Position numbers and translations under genes: made by a program
NCBI GenBank assembly: GCA_029721435.1
Contig: CM056581.1
Location: 69,612,712 to 69,676,711, forward strand
Source of the DNA: Gymnothorax reevesii
Lineage: Eukaryota; Chordata; Actinopteri; Anguilliformes; Muraenidae
Length of the DNA stretch: 64,000 bases
Reading direction: 5' to 3'
The notes under the pieces: generated by a model
The model's input: only the letters and a program-made list of their open reading frames with translations
What the model was told of the DNA's origin: nothing
Database searches by the model: none
In this document: positions 19,451 through 31,848 of the stretch, piece by piece
How the letters are laid out: each line of letters starts with the position of its first letter
How positions within the stretch are numbered: position 1 is the first letter of the stretch

Positions 19451-21441
19451 TTAAAGCTGCAAGCAGCGTTGAACGGGCCCTCGCCCCCTTGCGTACGTTG
19501 GGGTTGTGGTGAGATCCCGACGGGTGCAGCTGTGCCCTGACGACCATTGGACAGGTCAAGTGCAGGCCCCAACCTGAGAGAAAGTGTCGAGCGAATCGGA
19601 CAAAGCTGAAGGAGTTATGATAAGTTGATACTTCATACACCAGGGGGCGCTCAGAGCGTAACCAAATTTGGGCAGCCGCATTCAGGGGCAGACCCTAAGC
19701 ACATATGTGAAGTTTTGAGCAAATCGGCCAATGTTAACGTAAAATATGGCATTTTCTGTTTCCATAAGGGGTCGCCATGAGCTAGATTGCTTAGCAGCAC
19801 ATCGAGGTGTTCAGGGTAGGGCTTTTAGCATGTACTGTAATTGTAAATCCAGTTGGATTAAGTATGAGGGAGAGAGAGCTGCTTGAATGTGTTTGGCGCG
19901 GCATCTGAAATGGGGACACCATGGCAGCCACGCCTATTTAGCGACAGACATGCAGAGCACAAGTTTTGATCAGGATGGTCTCTTGATGATTTGATATAAA
20001 TATTAGGTAGATTGGACGGAATTGCCAGGAGGAGTTTGTGAAAATACAATGTGTGGAAATCGGGCCAAAATGACAAAATGATTAAAATCAAAATTGCTGA
20101 CTTCCTGTTTGGAGTTGACCAATGGTGCCAGAGACTTTTTTGTTTGCATTGGCAACATACACATGTTTACCAATTTTCATTGTCCTATTCCAAAAAAACC
20201 CCTATGGGGAGGGGTTTTTCAAAATTTCAAGGGGGCGCTATCGAGGCATGTTGTTGCCCCCAATCAGATGTTAGAGCTCACCACCCTTGACCGGCATATC
20301 AATTTTCATCATAATACGAATTCATTAAGAACATCAGAAACCCAAACGTATTTTCTTGGCGAGGGATGTATAGTTGCCGCGTCACTACACGGATGCCATT
20401 ATGCGTAGATTCACAGCATTCATAAGCTAGCTTCATCAATTTGTTGTGCATGTAATAGTAGTGGAATGAGGTTGATGTGTTCAACTATGTGTCATCAGTA
20501 CAAGTGAAAGTAACAACTGGTCACTTCCTGTTACCACAGGGGGGTGCTAGTATAAAAGTGGGAAGTTAATGCATCCGGACGTTCAGGGCAGAGCAATCAT
20601 TATGTCCAGCAAGTTTGAAGCTGCTACAGTCAAGTATGTGGGCGTGAGAGCATTGGGAATTCCAAACTTATTTTCATGGCGAGGGATCCAAAGTCGCCGC
20701 GTCGCCACACGGACGTCATTACTCTTTGGTACACAGCGTTCATAATGTAGCTTCATCAACTTGTTCTGCATGTTTTAGAAGTAAAATGAAGTTAATGGGT
20801 TCAACAATGTGTCATCCGTACAAGTGAAAGTAACGAGGGGACACTTCCTGTTACCACAGGGGGGGGGCTATTAGCAACGTGGGAAGTTAATATATCACAA
20901 CCTTGAGGGCAGAGCAGTCATCATGCTCAGCAAGTTTGAAGCCACTATAATTAAGTATTTTGGTGTGAGAGCATTGTACATTTTTTTTCGTCGAGTCACT
21001 AAAATTTGTCACGCCCTAGCAGCCACACCCTTTGACCTACATATATGCAGAGCACAACTTTTGATCAGCTTGGTCTCACAATGATCTGTCCCAAATTTGA
21101 AGTCGATTCGGCAAAATCCTTCGGAAGACTTCGTTTTAAAATAAAAAAATTCAAGTCAAAATTGCCGACTTCCTGTTGGGTTTAGGGCGTGGCTCCAATG
21201 AAGTTTTTTGTGTGCCCTGGTACGATGCATATAAATACGGAATTTCGTCTGCCTACGACAAAGTAACCAAATTTCCCTATGGGAATTTTAAAATGTGTTT
21301 AGGGGGCGCTATTTCGGCATTTGGAGTCGAACCTGTGCGACCGCACAAGAATATCAAATTTCGAAACCGGCCGGACGTATGTGGAAAGTTAGACGCGTTA
21401 CCACCGTTGGGAAAGGGGCGAAATTGTCGCAATAATAATAA
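19451..21441 (+). mobile_element. Family A unit 1 (subfamily a), 3' end missing
   Basis: It starts TTAAAGCTGCAAGCAGC, a perfect GCTGC-AA-GCAGC hairpin, then GAACGGGCCCTCGC. The body has recurrent blocks (GACTTCCTGTTTGGA; AAAAACCCC...GGGGTTTTT hairpin at 20194-20219; GGGGGCGCTATCGAGG). It ends in an AAT microsatellite at about 21431-21441 with no GGGCCCTAA terminus; the next unit starts there. A CTCF-like site lies at 19637-19652. The many 60-100-codon ORFs are repeat-derived and not conserved in frame. Confidence 0.75.
19637..19652 (+). promoter_or_regulatory. CTCF-like motif in family A
   Basis: ACACCAGGGGGCGCTC agrees with the vertebrate CTCF consensus CCASYAGRGGGCRSYR at 14 of 16 positions. 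It is one of many GGGGGCGCT cores in the array. Binding is not shown by sequence alone. Confidence 0.4.
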
Positions 21442-24400
21442 TCAAAGCTGCAAGCAGCGTTGAACGGGCCCTCGCCCCAATGCGCATGTTGGGGTTTGTG
21501 GTGAGATCCTGATGGGTGCAGCTGTGCACTCACGACCACGAATCGGACAAAGCTGAAGGAATTATGATAAGTTGATACTTCATCCACCAGAAGTCGCTCA
21601 GAGTGTAACCAAATTTGGGCAGGTACATTCAGGGGCAGACCCTAAGCACAAATGTCAAGTTTTGAGCAAATCTGCTGATTTCAATGTAAAATAGGGCATT
21701 TTTTTGTTCGGAGGAGTTCGTTAAAATGCAATATGTGGAAATCGGGCCAAAATGACACATTAAAATCAAAATGGCTGACTTCCTGTTTGGAATTGACCGA
21801 TGGTGCCAGAGACTTTTTTGTTCAAATTGGCAAAATACACGTGTACCAATTTTCCTTTTCGTATTCCAAAAAAACCCTTATGGGGAGGGGTTTTTGAAAA
21901 TTTCGAGGGGGCGCTATCGAGGCATTTTGCTGCCCTCATGGGCACCACCCCAATCAGATGTTGGAGCTTACCACCCTTGACCGGCATATCAATGTCCATG
22001 ATGATACGAATTCATTAAGAACATCAAAAACCCAAACTTATTTTCATGGCGAGGGATCGATTGTCACCGCATCGCCACACGAACGCCATTACTCTAAGCA
22101 TCACAGCATTCGTAAAGTAGATTAAGCAACTTCTTCTACATGTTGTATAGGGGGAATAAAGTTGATGGGTTCAACTATGTGTCATCAGTACAAGTGAAAG
22201 TAAAAGCTTGTCAATTCCTGTCAGTGGCCACGCCCACTGACCTACAGACCTGCAGAGCACAACTTTTGATCAGCATGGTCTCTCAATGTTTTTAAATAAA
22301 TGTGGTTTTGAATGGATTAAATCTCTAGGAGGAGTGCGTTAAAATACAATATGTGGAAATCAGGCAAAGATGACACGTTAAAATCAAAATGGCCAACTTC
22401 CTGTTTGGAGTAGACAAATGATGCCAGAGACTTTTTTTTGCGTCTTGGCCAAAAACACATGGTTACCAATTTTCATCTTTCTACTCCAAAAAAACCCATA
22501 TGGGGAGGGGTTTGTGAAAATTTCAAGGGGGCGCTTTCAAGGCATTTTGCTACCATCATGGGCAAAGCCCCAATCAGATGCAAGAGCGTGCCACCCTTGA
22601 CCGGCATATAAATTTCCATGATGATACAAATTCATTAAGAACATCAAAAACCCAAATGTATTTTCATGGCGAGGGATCCTTTGTCACTACATCACCATAC
22701 AGACGCCATCACTCGAAGCATCACAGCATTCGTAAGGTAGTTTATGCAACTGCTTCTAAATGTTGTACAGGGGGAATAAAGTTGATGGGTTCAACTATGT
22801 GTCATCAGTACAAGTGAAAGTAAAAACTGGTCACTTCCTGTTAGTGGCCACGCCCACTGACCTACAGACCTGCAGAGCACAAGTTTTGATCAGCATGGTC
22901 TTTCAATGTTTCATCATAAATCTTGTTTTGAATGGATGAAATCTCTCGGAGGAGTGCGTAAAAATACAATATGTTGAAATCAGGCAAGAATGGCACGTTA
23001 AAATCAAAATGGCCGACTTCCTGTTTGGAGTAGACAACTGTCAGAGACTTTTTTGTGCGCCTTGGCCAAATACACGTGTACCAATTCTCATCTTCCTACT
23101 CCAAAAAAACTCCTATGGGGAGGGGTTTTTGAAAATTTCAAGGGGGCGCTATCGAGGCATTTTGCTGCCCTCAAGGGCAAATCCCCAATACGATGTGAGA
23201 GCTCGCCACCTTTGACCTGTCTATCAATTTCTATGATGATACAAGTTTATTAAAGACATCAAAAAGCCAAACGTACTTTCATGACGAGGGGTGGATAGTC
23301 GCCGCGTCACTACACGGACGCAATTATGCGTAGCTGCACAGCATTTATGAAGTAGCTTCATTAATTTGTTTTGCATGTAATAGAAGTGGAATGAGGTTGA
23401 TGTGTTCAACTATGTGTCATCAGTAGAAGTGAAAGTAATAACTGGACACTTCCTGTCACCACAGGGGGGCGCTAGTAGCAAAGTGGGAAGTTAATGCATC
23501 AGGACGTTCAGGGTGGAGCAATTATTATGATCAGCTAGTTTGAAGCTACTACAATCAAGTATGTGGGCGTGAGAGCATTGGGAATCCCAAACGTATTTTC
23601 ATGGCGAGGGATTCAAAGTCACCGCGTTGCCACACATACGCCATTACTCGTAGCTATACAACGTTTATAATGCAGCTTCAGCAACTTGTTCTGCATGTTT
23701 TAGAAGTAGAATGAAGTTGATGGGTTCAACAATGTGTCATCAGTACAAGTGGAAGTAACGAGTGTTCACTTCCTGTTACCACAGGGGGGCGCTATTAGCA
23801 AAGTGAGAAGTTAATAGATCATGGTGTTCCGGGCGGCGCCCTAATCATGTTCAGCAAGTTTGAAGCTTCTACAATCAAGTATTTGGGTGTGAGAGTATTG
23901 TGAAATTTTTTCCTCAAGTCACTATAATTTGTCACGCCCTAGAAGCCACGCCCATTGACCTACAGATCTGCAGAGCACAACTTTAAATCAGCTTGGTCTC
24001 TTGATGATGTGTACCAAATTTGAAGCTAATCCGGCGAAATCCCTAGGAGGAGTTCGTTTTAAAATTCAAAAATTCAAATCAAAATGGCCGACTTCCTGTT
24101 GGGTTTAGGGCGTGGCTTCAATGAAAGTTTTTGTATGCCTTGTGACAAAGCATATAACTACCAAATTTTGTCTGCCTACGACAAAGCAAGCGAATTTCCC
24201 TATGGGAATTTTGAAACGTGTTTAGGGGGCGCTATTTCGACAATTGGGGTCGAACTTGTGCGACTGCACAAAAATATCGAATTTCGGATCCGGCCGGACG
24301 AATGGGGAAAGTTATACGCGTTTTCACAATTGGGAAAGGGGCGAAATTGGCCTTTGAAAAATCGGAAGAATAATAAAAAAATAAATAAATAAAAATAATA

Positions 24401-24476
24401 ATAATAATAAAAATAATAAACAGCGCGATTTCCATAGGGCCCTCCGCAGACGACTTGCAGTCGGCTCGGGCCCTAA
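21442..24476 (+). mobile_element. Family A unit 2 (subfamily a), with complete 3' end
   Basis: It starts TCAAAGCTGCAAGCAGC and GAACGGGCCCTCGC. The body contains repeated ~620-bp subunits, each with a C/G hairpin (as at 21865-21892) followed by GGGGGCGCTA. Near the 3' end come an AAT/AAAT microsatellite (24363-24420), then CAGCGCGATTTC, a hairpin CGACT-TGC-AGTCG and 13 nt ending GGGCCCTAA at 24476. This is the reference complete copy for the terminal structure. Confidence 0.8.
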
Positions 24477-26670
24477 TTAAAGCTGCAAGCAGCATTGAAC
24501 GGGCCCTCGCCCCCAGGCGCACGTTGGGGTTGTGGTGAGATCCTAATGGGTGCAGCATGGTCTCTGAATGTTTAGTAATAAATCTGGTTTTGAATGGATG
24601 AAATCTCAAGGAGGAGTGCGTTAAAATATAATATGTGGAAATCAGGCAAAAATGACACGTTAAAATCAAAATGGCCGACTTCCTGCTTGGAGTAGACGAA
24701 TGATGCCGGAGACTTTTTTTTGCGTTTTGGCCAAATACATATGTGTCCCAATTTTCATTTTTCTACTCCAAAAAAACCCCTATGGGTAGGGGTTTTTGAA
24801 AATTTCAAGGGGGCGCTATCGACGCATTTTGCAGCCCTCGTAGGCAAAGCCCCAATCACATGTGAGAGCTTGCCACCATTAACAGGCATGTCAATTTCCA
24901 TGATGATATGATTTCATTAAGAACATTAAAAACCCAAACGTATTTTCATGGCGAGGGATCGATTGTCACCGCATCGCCACACGGAAGACATTACTTGAAG
25001 CATCACAGCATTCGTGAGGTAGTTCAAGCAACTTCTTCTACATGTTGTACAGGGGGAATAAAGTTGATGGGTTCAACTTAATGTCATCAATACAAGTGAA
25101 AGTAAAAACTGGCCACTTCCTGTTAGTAGCCACGCCCATTGACCTACAGACCTGCAGAGCACAACTTTTGATCAGCATGGTCTTTTGATGTTTCTTGATA
25201 AATCTGGTTTTGAATGGATGAAATCTCTTGGAGGAGTGCGTTAAGATACAATATGTGGAAATCAGGGAAAAATGACACGTTGAAATCAAAATGGCTGACT
25301 TCTTGTTTGGAGTAGACAAATGATGCCAGTGACTTTTTTGTGCGACTTGGCCAAATACACGTGTACCAATTTTCATCTTCCTACCCCAAAAAAACCCCTA
25401 TGGGGAGGGGTTTTTGAAAATTTCAACGGGGCGCTATCGAGGCATTTTGCTACCCTCATCGGCAAAGCCCCAATCACATGTGAGAGCTTGACACCCTTGA
25501 CCTGTCAATCAATTTTTATGATGATACAAGTTTATAAAGACCATCAAAAACCGAAACGTACTTTCATGGCGAGGGATGGAAAGTCGCCGCGTCACTACAC
25601 GAACGCCATTATGCGTAGCTTCACAGCATTCATAAGGTAGTTTCATCTATTTGTTCTGCATGTAACAGAAGTGGAATAAGGTTGGTGTGTTCAACTATGT
25701 GTCATCCGTACATGTGAAAGTAATGACTGGTCACATCCTGTTACCACAGGGGGGCGCTAGTTTCAAAGTGGGAATTTAATGTCTCTGGATGTTCAAGGCA
25801 GAGGAATGATCATGTCCAGCAAGTTTGAAGCTACTACAGTCAAGTATGTGGGTGTGAGAGCATTGGGAGTCCCAAACGTATTTTCATGGCGAGGGATCCA
25901 AAGTCGCCGCTTCGCCACACGGACGCCATTACTCGTAGCTACACAGCGTTTTTAATGAAGCTTCATCAACTTGTTCTGCCTGTTTTAGAAGTAGAATGTA
26001 GTTGATGGGTTCAACATTGTTTCGTCAGTAAAATTGGAAGTAAAGAGTGGTCACTTCCTGTTACCACAGGGGGGCGCTATCAGGACAGTGGGAAGTTAAT
26101 ATATAAAGATGTTCAGGGCGGCGCCCTCATCATTTTCAGCAAGTTTGAAGCTTCTAAAATCAAGTATTTGGGTGTGAGAGCATTGTGAAATTTTTTCTTC
26201 AAATCACTGAAATTTGTCACGCCCTAGCAGCCACGCCCTTTGACCTGCAGATCTGCAGAGCACAACTTTTGATCAACTTGGTCTCACAATGATCTCTACC
26301 AAATTTGAAGTCGATCCGGCGAAATCCCAAGGAGGAGTTCGTTTTAAAATTCAGAAATTCGAATCAAAATGGCCGACTTCCTGTTGGGTTTAGGGCGTGG
26401 TCTCAATGAAGTTTTTTGTATGCCTTGTTACAAAGCATATAACTACAAAATGTCGTCTGACTATGACAAAGTAACAGAATTTCCCTGTGGGAATTTTGAA
26501 ACGTGTTTAGGGGGCGCTTTTTCGGCATTTGGGGTCAAACCTGTGGGACCGCATAAAAATATCAAATTTTGGATGAGGGCGGACGTGTGTGGAAAGTTAG
26601 ACGCGTTTTCACCATTGGGAAAAGGGCGAAATTGGCCTCTGAAATGTCGGAGGAATAATAATAATAATAA
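24477..26670 (+). mobile_element. Family A unit 3 (subfamily a), abuts unit 2
   Basis: Begins immediately after the CTAA of unit 2 with TTAAAGCTGCAAGCAGC. The initial part is deleted relative to unit 1: after GGGTGCAGC it jumps to a later subunit (ATGGTCTCTGAATG). It ends in an AAT microsatellite at 26653-26670 without the hairpin terminus, directly before unit 4. Confidence 0.75.
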
Positions 26671-29398
26671 TTAAAGCTGCAAGCAGCGTTGAACGGGCCC
26701 TCGCCCCAATGCGCGCATTGGGGTTTCTGGTGAGATCCTGATGGGTGCAGCTGTGCACTCACGACCATTGAACATGTCAAGTGCCGGCCCCAACCTGAGA
26801 GAAAGTGTGGAGCGAATCGGACAAAGCTGAAGGAATTATGATAAGTTGATACTTCATCTACCAGAAGTCGCTCAGAGTGTGAGCAAATTTGGGCAGGTGC
26901 ATTCAGGGGCAGACCCTAAGCACAAATGTGAAGTTTTGAGCAAATCGGCCAATTTCAACGTAAAATATGGCATTTTCTGTTTCCATTAGGGGGCATGATG
27001 AGGTAGATTGTTTAGCAGCACATCAAGGCGTTCAGGGTGGAGCTTTTAAAATGTACAGGAATTTTGAATCCATTTGGATGAAGTATGAGGGAGAGGGAGC
27101 AGCTGGAATGTGTTTGGCGAGGCATCTGAAATGGGGACACCATGGCGGCCAGGCCCATTAAGCGACAGACATGCAGAGCTCTACGTTTGATCGGCATGGT
27201 CTCTTGATGATCTGAAATAAATATTAGGTTGAATGGACAGAATCGCTAGGAGGAGTTTGTTAAAATGCAATATGTGGAAATCGGGCCAAAATGACGCATT
27301 AAAATCAAAATGGCTGACTTCCTGTTTGGAATTGACCGAAGGTGCCAGAGACTTTTTTTGTTCGAATTGGCAACATACACATGTGTACCAATTTTCATTT
27401 TCTTATTCCAAAAAAACCCTTATGGGGAGGGGTTTTTCAAAATTTCAAGGGGGCGCTATCGAGGCATGTTGTTGCCCTCATGGGCAACGCCCCAATCAAA
27501 TGTGAGAACTCACCATCCTTGACCGGCAGATCAATTTGCATGATGATAAGAATTCATTAAGAACATCAAAAACACAAACGTATTTTCATGGCGAGGGATC
27601 CATTGTCACCGCATCGCCACACGGACGCCATTACTCGAAGCAATACAGCATTCGTAAAGTAGTTTATGCAACTGCTTCTTGATGTTGTACAGGAGGAATA
27701 AAGTTGATCAGTTCAACTATGTGTCATCAGTACAAGTGAAAGTAAAAACTGGTCACTTCCTGTGAGTGGCCACGCCCACTGACCTACAGACCTGCAGAGC
27801 ACAACTTTTGATCAACATGGTCTTTTGATGTTTACTAATAAAGGTGGTTTTGATTGGATGAAATCTCTAAGAGGAGTGCGTTAAAATACAATGTGTGGAA
27901 ATCAGGAAAAAATGACACGTTAAAATCAAAATGGCCGACTTCCTGTTTGGAGTAGACAAATGATGCCAGAGACTTTTTTGTCCGTCTTGGCCAAATAAAC
28001 ATGTTTACCAATTTTCATCTTCCTAACCCAAAAAAACCCCTATGGGGAGGGGTTTTTGAAAATTTCAAGGGGGCGCTATCGAGGCATTTTGCTGCTCTCA
28101 TGGGCAAAACCCTAATCAGATGTGAGAGCTTGACACATTTGACCTGTCAATCAGTTTTTATGATGATACAAGTTTATTAAAGGCATCAAAAACCCAAACG
28201 TATTTTCATGGCGAGGGATGGAAAGTCGCTGCATCACTACACAACGCCATTATGCGTAGCTTCACAGTATTCATAAGGTAGCTTCATCTATTTGTTCTGC
28301 ATGTAATAGAAGTGGAATGAGGTTGGTGTGTTCAACTATGTGTCATCAGTACAAGTGAAAGCAATAACTGGTCACTTCCTGTTACCACAGGGGGGCGCTA
28401 GGAGTAAAGTGGGAATTTAATGTATCTGGATGTTCAGGGCAGAGCAATGATCATGTCCAGCAAATTTGAAGCTACTACAGTCAAGTATGTGGGCGTGAGA
28501 GCATTGGGAATCCCAAACGTATTTTCATGGCGAGGGATCCAAAGTCGCCGCTTCGCCAAACGGACGCCATTACTCGTAGCTACACAATGTTCATAATGTA
28601 GCTTCAGCAACTTGTTGTGAATGTTTTACAAGAAGAAAGAAGTTGATTGGTTCAACATTGTGCCATCAGTCCCAGTTGAAGTAATGAGTGGTCACTTCCT
28701 GTTACCACAGGGGGGCGCTATTAGCAAAGTGAAAAGTTAGTATATCAGGCCGTTCAGGGCGGTGCCCTCATCATGTTCAGCAAGTTTGAAGCTACTGCAA
28801 TCAAGTATTTGGGTTTGAGATTGTTGTGAAATTTTTCCCTCAAGTCACTAAAATTTGTCACGCCCTAGCAGCCACGCCCTTTGACCTACAGATCTGCAGA
28901 GCACAACTTTTAATCAGGTTGGTTTCTCGATGATGTTTACGAAATTTGAAGCCGTTCCTACGAAATCCCTAGGAGGAGTTCGTTTTAAAATTCAAAAATT
29001 CAAATCAAAATGGCCGACTTTCTGATGGGTTTAGGGCATGGCTGTAATGAAGTTTTTTGTATGCCTTGTTACAAGGCACATAACAACTGAATTTTGTCTG
29101 CCTACGACAAAGTAGCCGAATTTCCCTATGGGAATTTTTAAACGTGTTTAGGGGGTGCTATTTCGACATTTGGGGTCGAACCTGTGCGACCGCCCAAAAA
29201 TATCGAATTTCGGATCCGGCCGGACAAATCGGGAAAGTTAGACGCGTTTTCACAACTGGGAAAGGGGCGAAATTTGCCTTTGTAAAATCGGAAGAATAAT
29301 AAAAAAAAAAAAAAAAAAAAAATTTATAATAATAATAATAAACAGCGCAATTTCAATAGGGCCCTCCGCAGACGACTTGCAGTCGGCTCGGGCCCTAA
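26671..29398 (+). mobile_element. Family A unit 4 (subfamily a), complete ends
   Basis: Starts TTAAAGCTGCAAGCAGC and ends with the CGACT-TGC-AGTCG hairpin and GGGCCCTAA at 29398. An A-run and AAT microsatellite at 29300-29343 precede the terminus. The body order is the same as unit 2. Confidence 0.8.
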
Positions 29399-31848
29399 TT
29401 AAAGCTGCAAGCAGCGTTGAAAGGGCCCTCGCCCCCCCTGTGCACATTGGGGTGGCAGCAAGATCTTGATGGCTGCAAGTGTCCATTCAGAGCCATTGGA
29501 CACAGCTGGACCGCGTACAATGTGGTTTCCTGATGGGAGTGCAAAAATTTTCTGGGGGGCGCTATGATACCATTTTGACTTGCCTGTGCACAAAATCTAC
29601 AACACAGGAATCGTAATACGGGGCTCCATGAGTGTTTTGATTTTTGTAAATTTTCCAGCATGTTTAGACTTTCAAAAGAGCAATTCTTTTATAAATATTA
29701 TTGGGGGCGCTATAGAGCCATTATGCGCCATTTAGTGCCAATTGATGGATGTATTGAAGAGAATAAGACAGTTCTAATTTTTGGATGGTTTTGCAAGTTT
29801 TGGAGCATTCTTAGGCCTTAAAACGTGTGTTCGTTAAATTTGGAAAAACGCAGGAAATAGCTCATAGCTCACTTCCTGTTTGGCAAAAAAATTTCAAAAA
29901 ATTAACAATTGCGGAGAATGACTAATGCAATGATCATGCCAAATTTCATGAACTTTCAAGCACTTTTATCTGAACATGGCCATATCTAGAGGGCGCTGTG
30001 GAGCCACCTGGCACCTCTCGATATAAAATAAGCATATATCTATACTTGGGCGGACAATTTTATCAAGCTTGGAAAGTTTCAGGCAAATCCCACAAAGTAT
30101 GTGGAATTGAAACCAACTTCCTGTTTCATGGCAGGACATCAAAATTCGCCGTGACGCCACGGATGCATCGTTCGATGAAATCAAAAAAGCTTCGCAATTT
30201 AACGTCAGCAAGGTTTTAAGATATTATATGCCAAATTTTAAGTTGATCGAATAAAATCGCTAGGAGGAGTTCGTTAAAGTACGACACCTGTGAATGGCAA
30301 AAAAAATAAAAATAAGTTGCAATTTCAATTAAAAATGGCAGCCTTCCTGTTGAGTCTAGGTCATGGCACCAAGAGACTTTTTTGTAGGTCTCGGCATATC
30401 TCACATGTCTACCGAATTTCATACATGTGGGTTTACCGGGCTGCGAGGGCTGCTTATTTGAAATTTTCCAGGGGGCGCTATAATGCCATTTTTGCCACGC
30501 CTATTTGTAAATTTTTTTATCAGTGTAATAGGAATGATGGTCTTTAAAATTGTACAAAATTTTGTGAGTTTTTGAGCATGCTAAAACCCTCAAAAGGGTA
30601 ATTCTTTTAAAAATCGTATTGGGGGCGCTATAGAGCCATGATGCCTCATTGACTGCCAATTTTTGTTTCAAATTGAAGACAATGTGACAAATAAAATTTT
30701 AGCTAAGTTTTGCAAGTTTTCGAGTATGCTAAGGCCTTCAAATGTGTGTTCATAAAATTTGGAATAACCCAGGAAATGACTCATAGCTCACTTCCTGTTT
30801 GGCCGAAAAATTAAAAAAAAATCAGCACAGCCCAGAAAAACAAATGCAATGATCAGACCAAATTTCATGAACATTCAAGCGCTTTTATATCAACATGGCC
30901 GTGTCAAGAGGGCGCTGTAGAGCCACCTGACCACACCCACTCCAATATCAACATATAGGTATATTTGGAATGAGACTATCATTAAGCCTGTAAAGTTTCA
31001 CGTAAATCTCTTAAAGCATATGCTCATAAAAGCAACTTCCATTTTCATGGCGGAACATCGAAAGTCGCCGCGACGCCACAGATACAAAGTTCGATGAATC
31101 CAAAAAAGCTCCGCAATTTAACATCGACGACGTCTGTCAATGTCATATGCCAAATTTTAAGTTGATCAGATAAAATCTCTAGGAGGAGTTCGTTAAAGTA
31201 CGATGCCTGTGCATTGCAAAAAATTTTAAAAAATTGCAAATTCAATTAAAAATGGCTGACTTCCTGTTGAGTTAAGGTCATGGCACCGAGAGACTTTTTT
31301 TTAGGTCTTGGCATAGTACATATGTCCACCGAATTTGGAACATGTAGATTAAACACGCTGCGAGGGCTGCTTCATTGAAATTTTCTAGGTGGCGCTGTAA
31401 TGCAATTTTGCCACATTTTTCTTCAAACTCTATATCGTAGTAAAAAGGATGACCAGCTTAATAGGTCTGCAAAGTTTTTTGAGTTTTCGAGCATGCTGAG
31501 GCCCTCAAAAATGCAATTATGTATTAGGGGGCGCTATAGAGCTACCATGTCAAACCCAGTGCCAAATGAAATATCGAATCAAAATATTTAATATTTTTAG
31601 TCTATGAGCCAAGTTTGGTGAATTTTTGAGCATAATAAGGCCCTCAAAAATGTGTTTGTAAAATCTGAAAAAACGCAGGAAATGGCTCATAGCTCACTTC
31701 CTGTGCGGCAAAAAAATTGACAAAAAAATTTATTATGACTGCTGTGGCCCTGTTGAATTTCATGAGTATCCGAGCAAGCGCGTTCCAAAATGGCCGCGTG
31801 TTTGGTGGCGCTATAGAGCCACTGGGGCATGTCCAAGCACAAAAACAA
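29399..31848 (+). mobile_element. Family A unit 5 (subfamily b), 3' end missing
   Basis: Same 5' hairpin start, then GAAAGGGCCCTCGCC, but the body is different from subfamily a. A ~915-bp super-repeat contains GGGGGCGCTATAGAGCCA (e.g. 29703), TAGAGGGCGCTGTGGAGCC (29987) and CAGGGGGCGCTATAATG (about 30470). It ends inside the body (GTCCAAGCACAAAAACAA), where unit 6 begins. Confidence 0.75.

Noticed and set aside
20051..28100. Recurrent ORFs starting MADFLFG..., and the overlapping CTNFH..PKKPLWGGVFENF frame, in family A body a
   Set aside because: They reappear because the DNA repeats, are open in two overlapping frames, are only 60-105 codons, and are cut at different points in each unit. 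No domain is recognisable and no frame is kept consistently.
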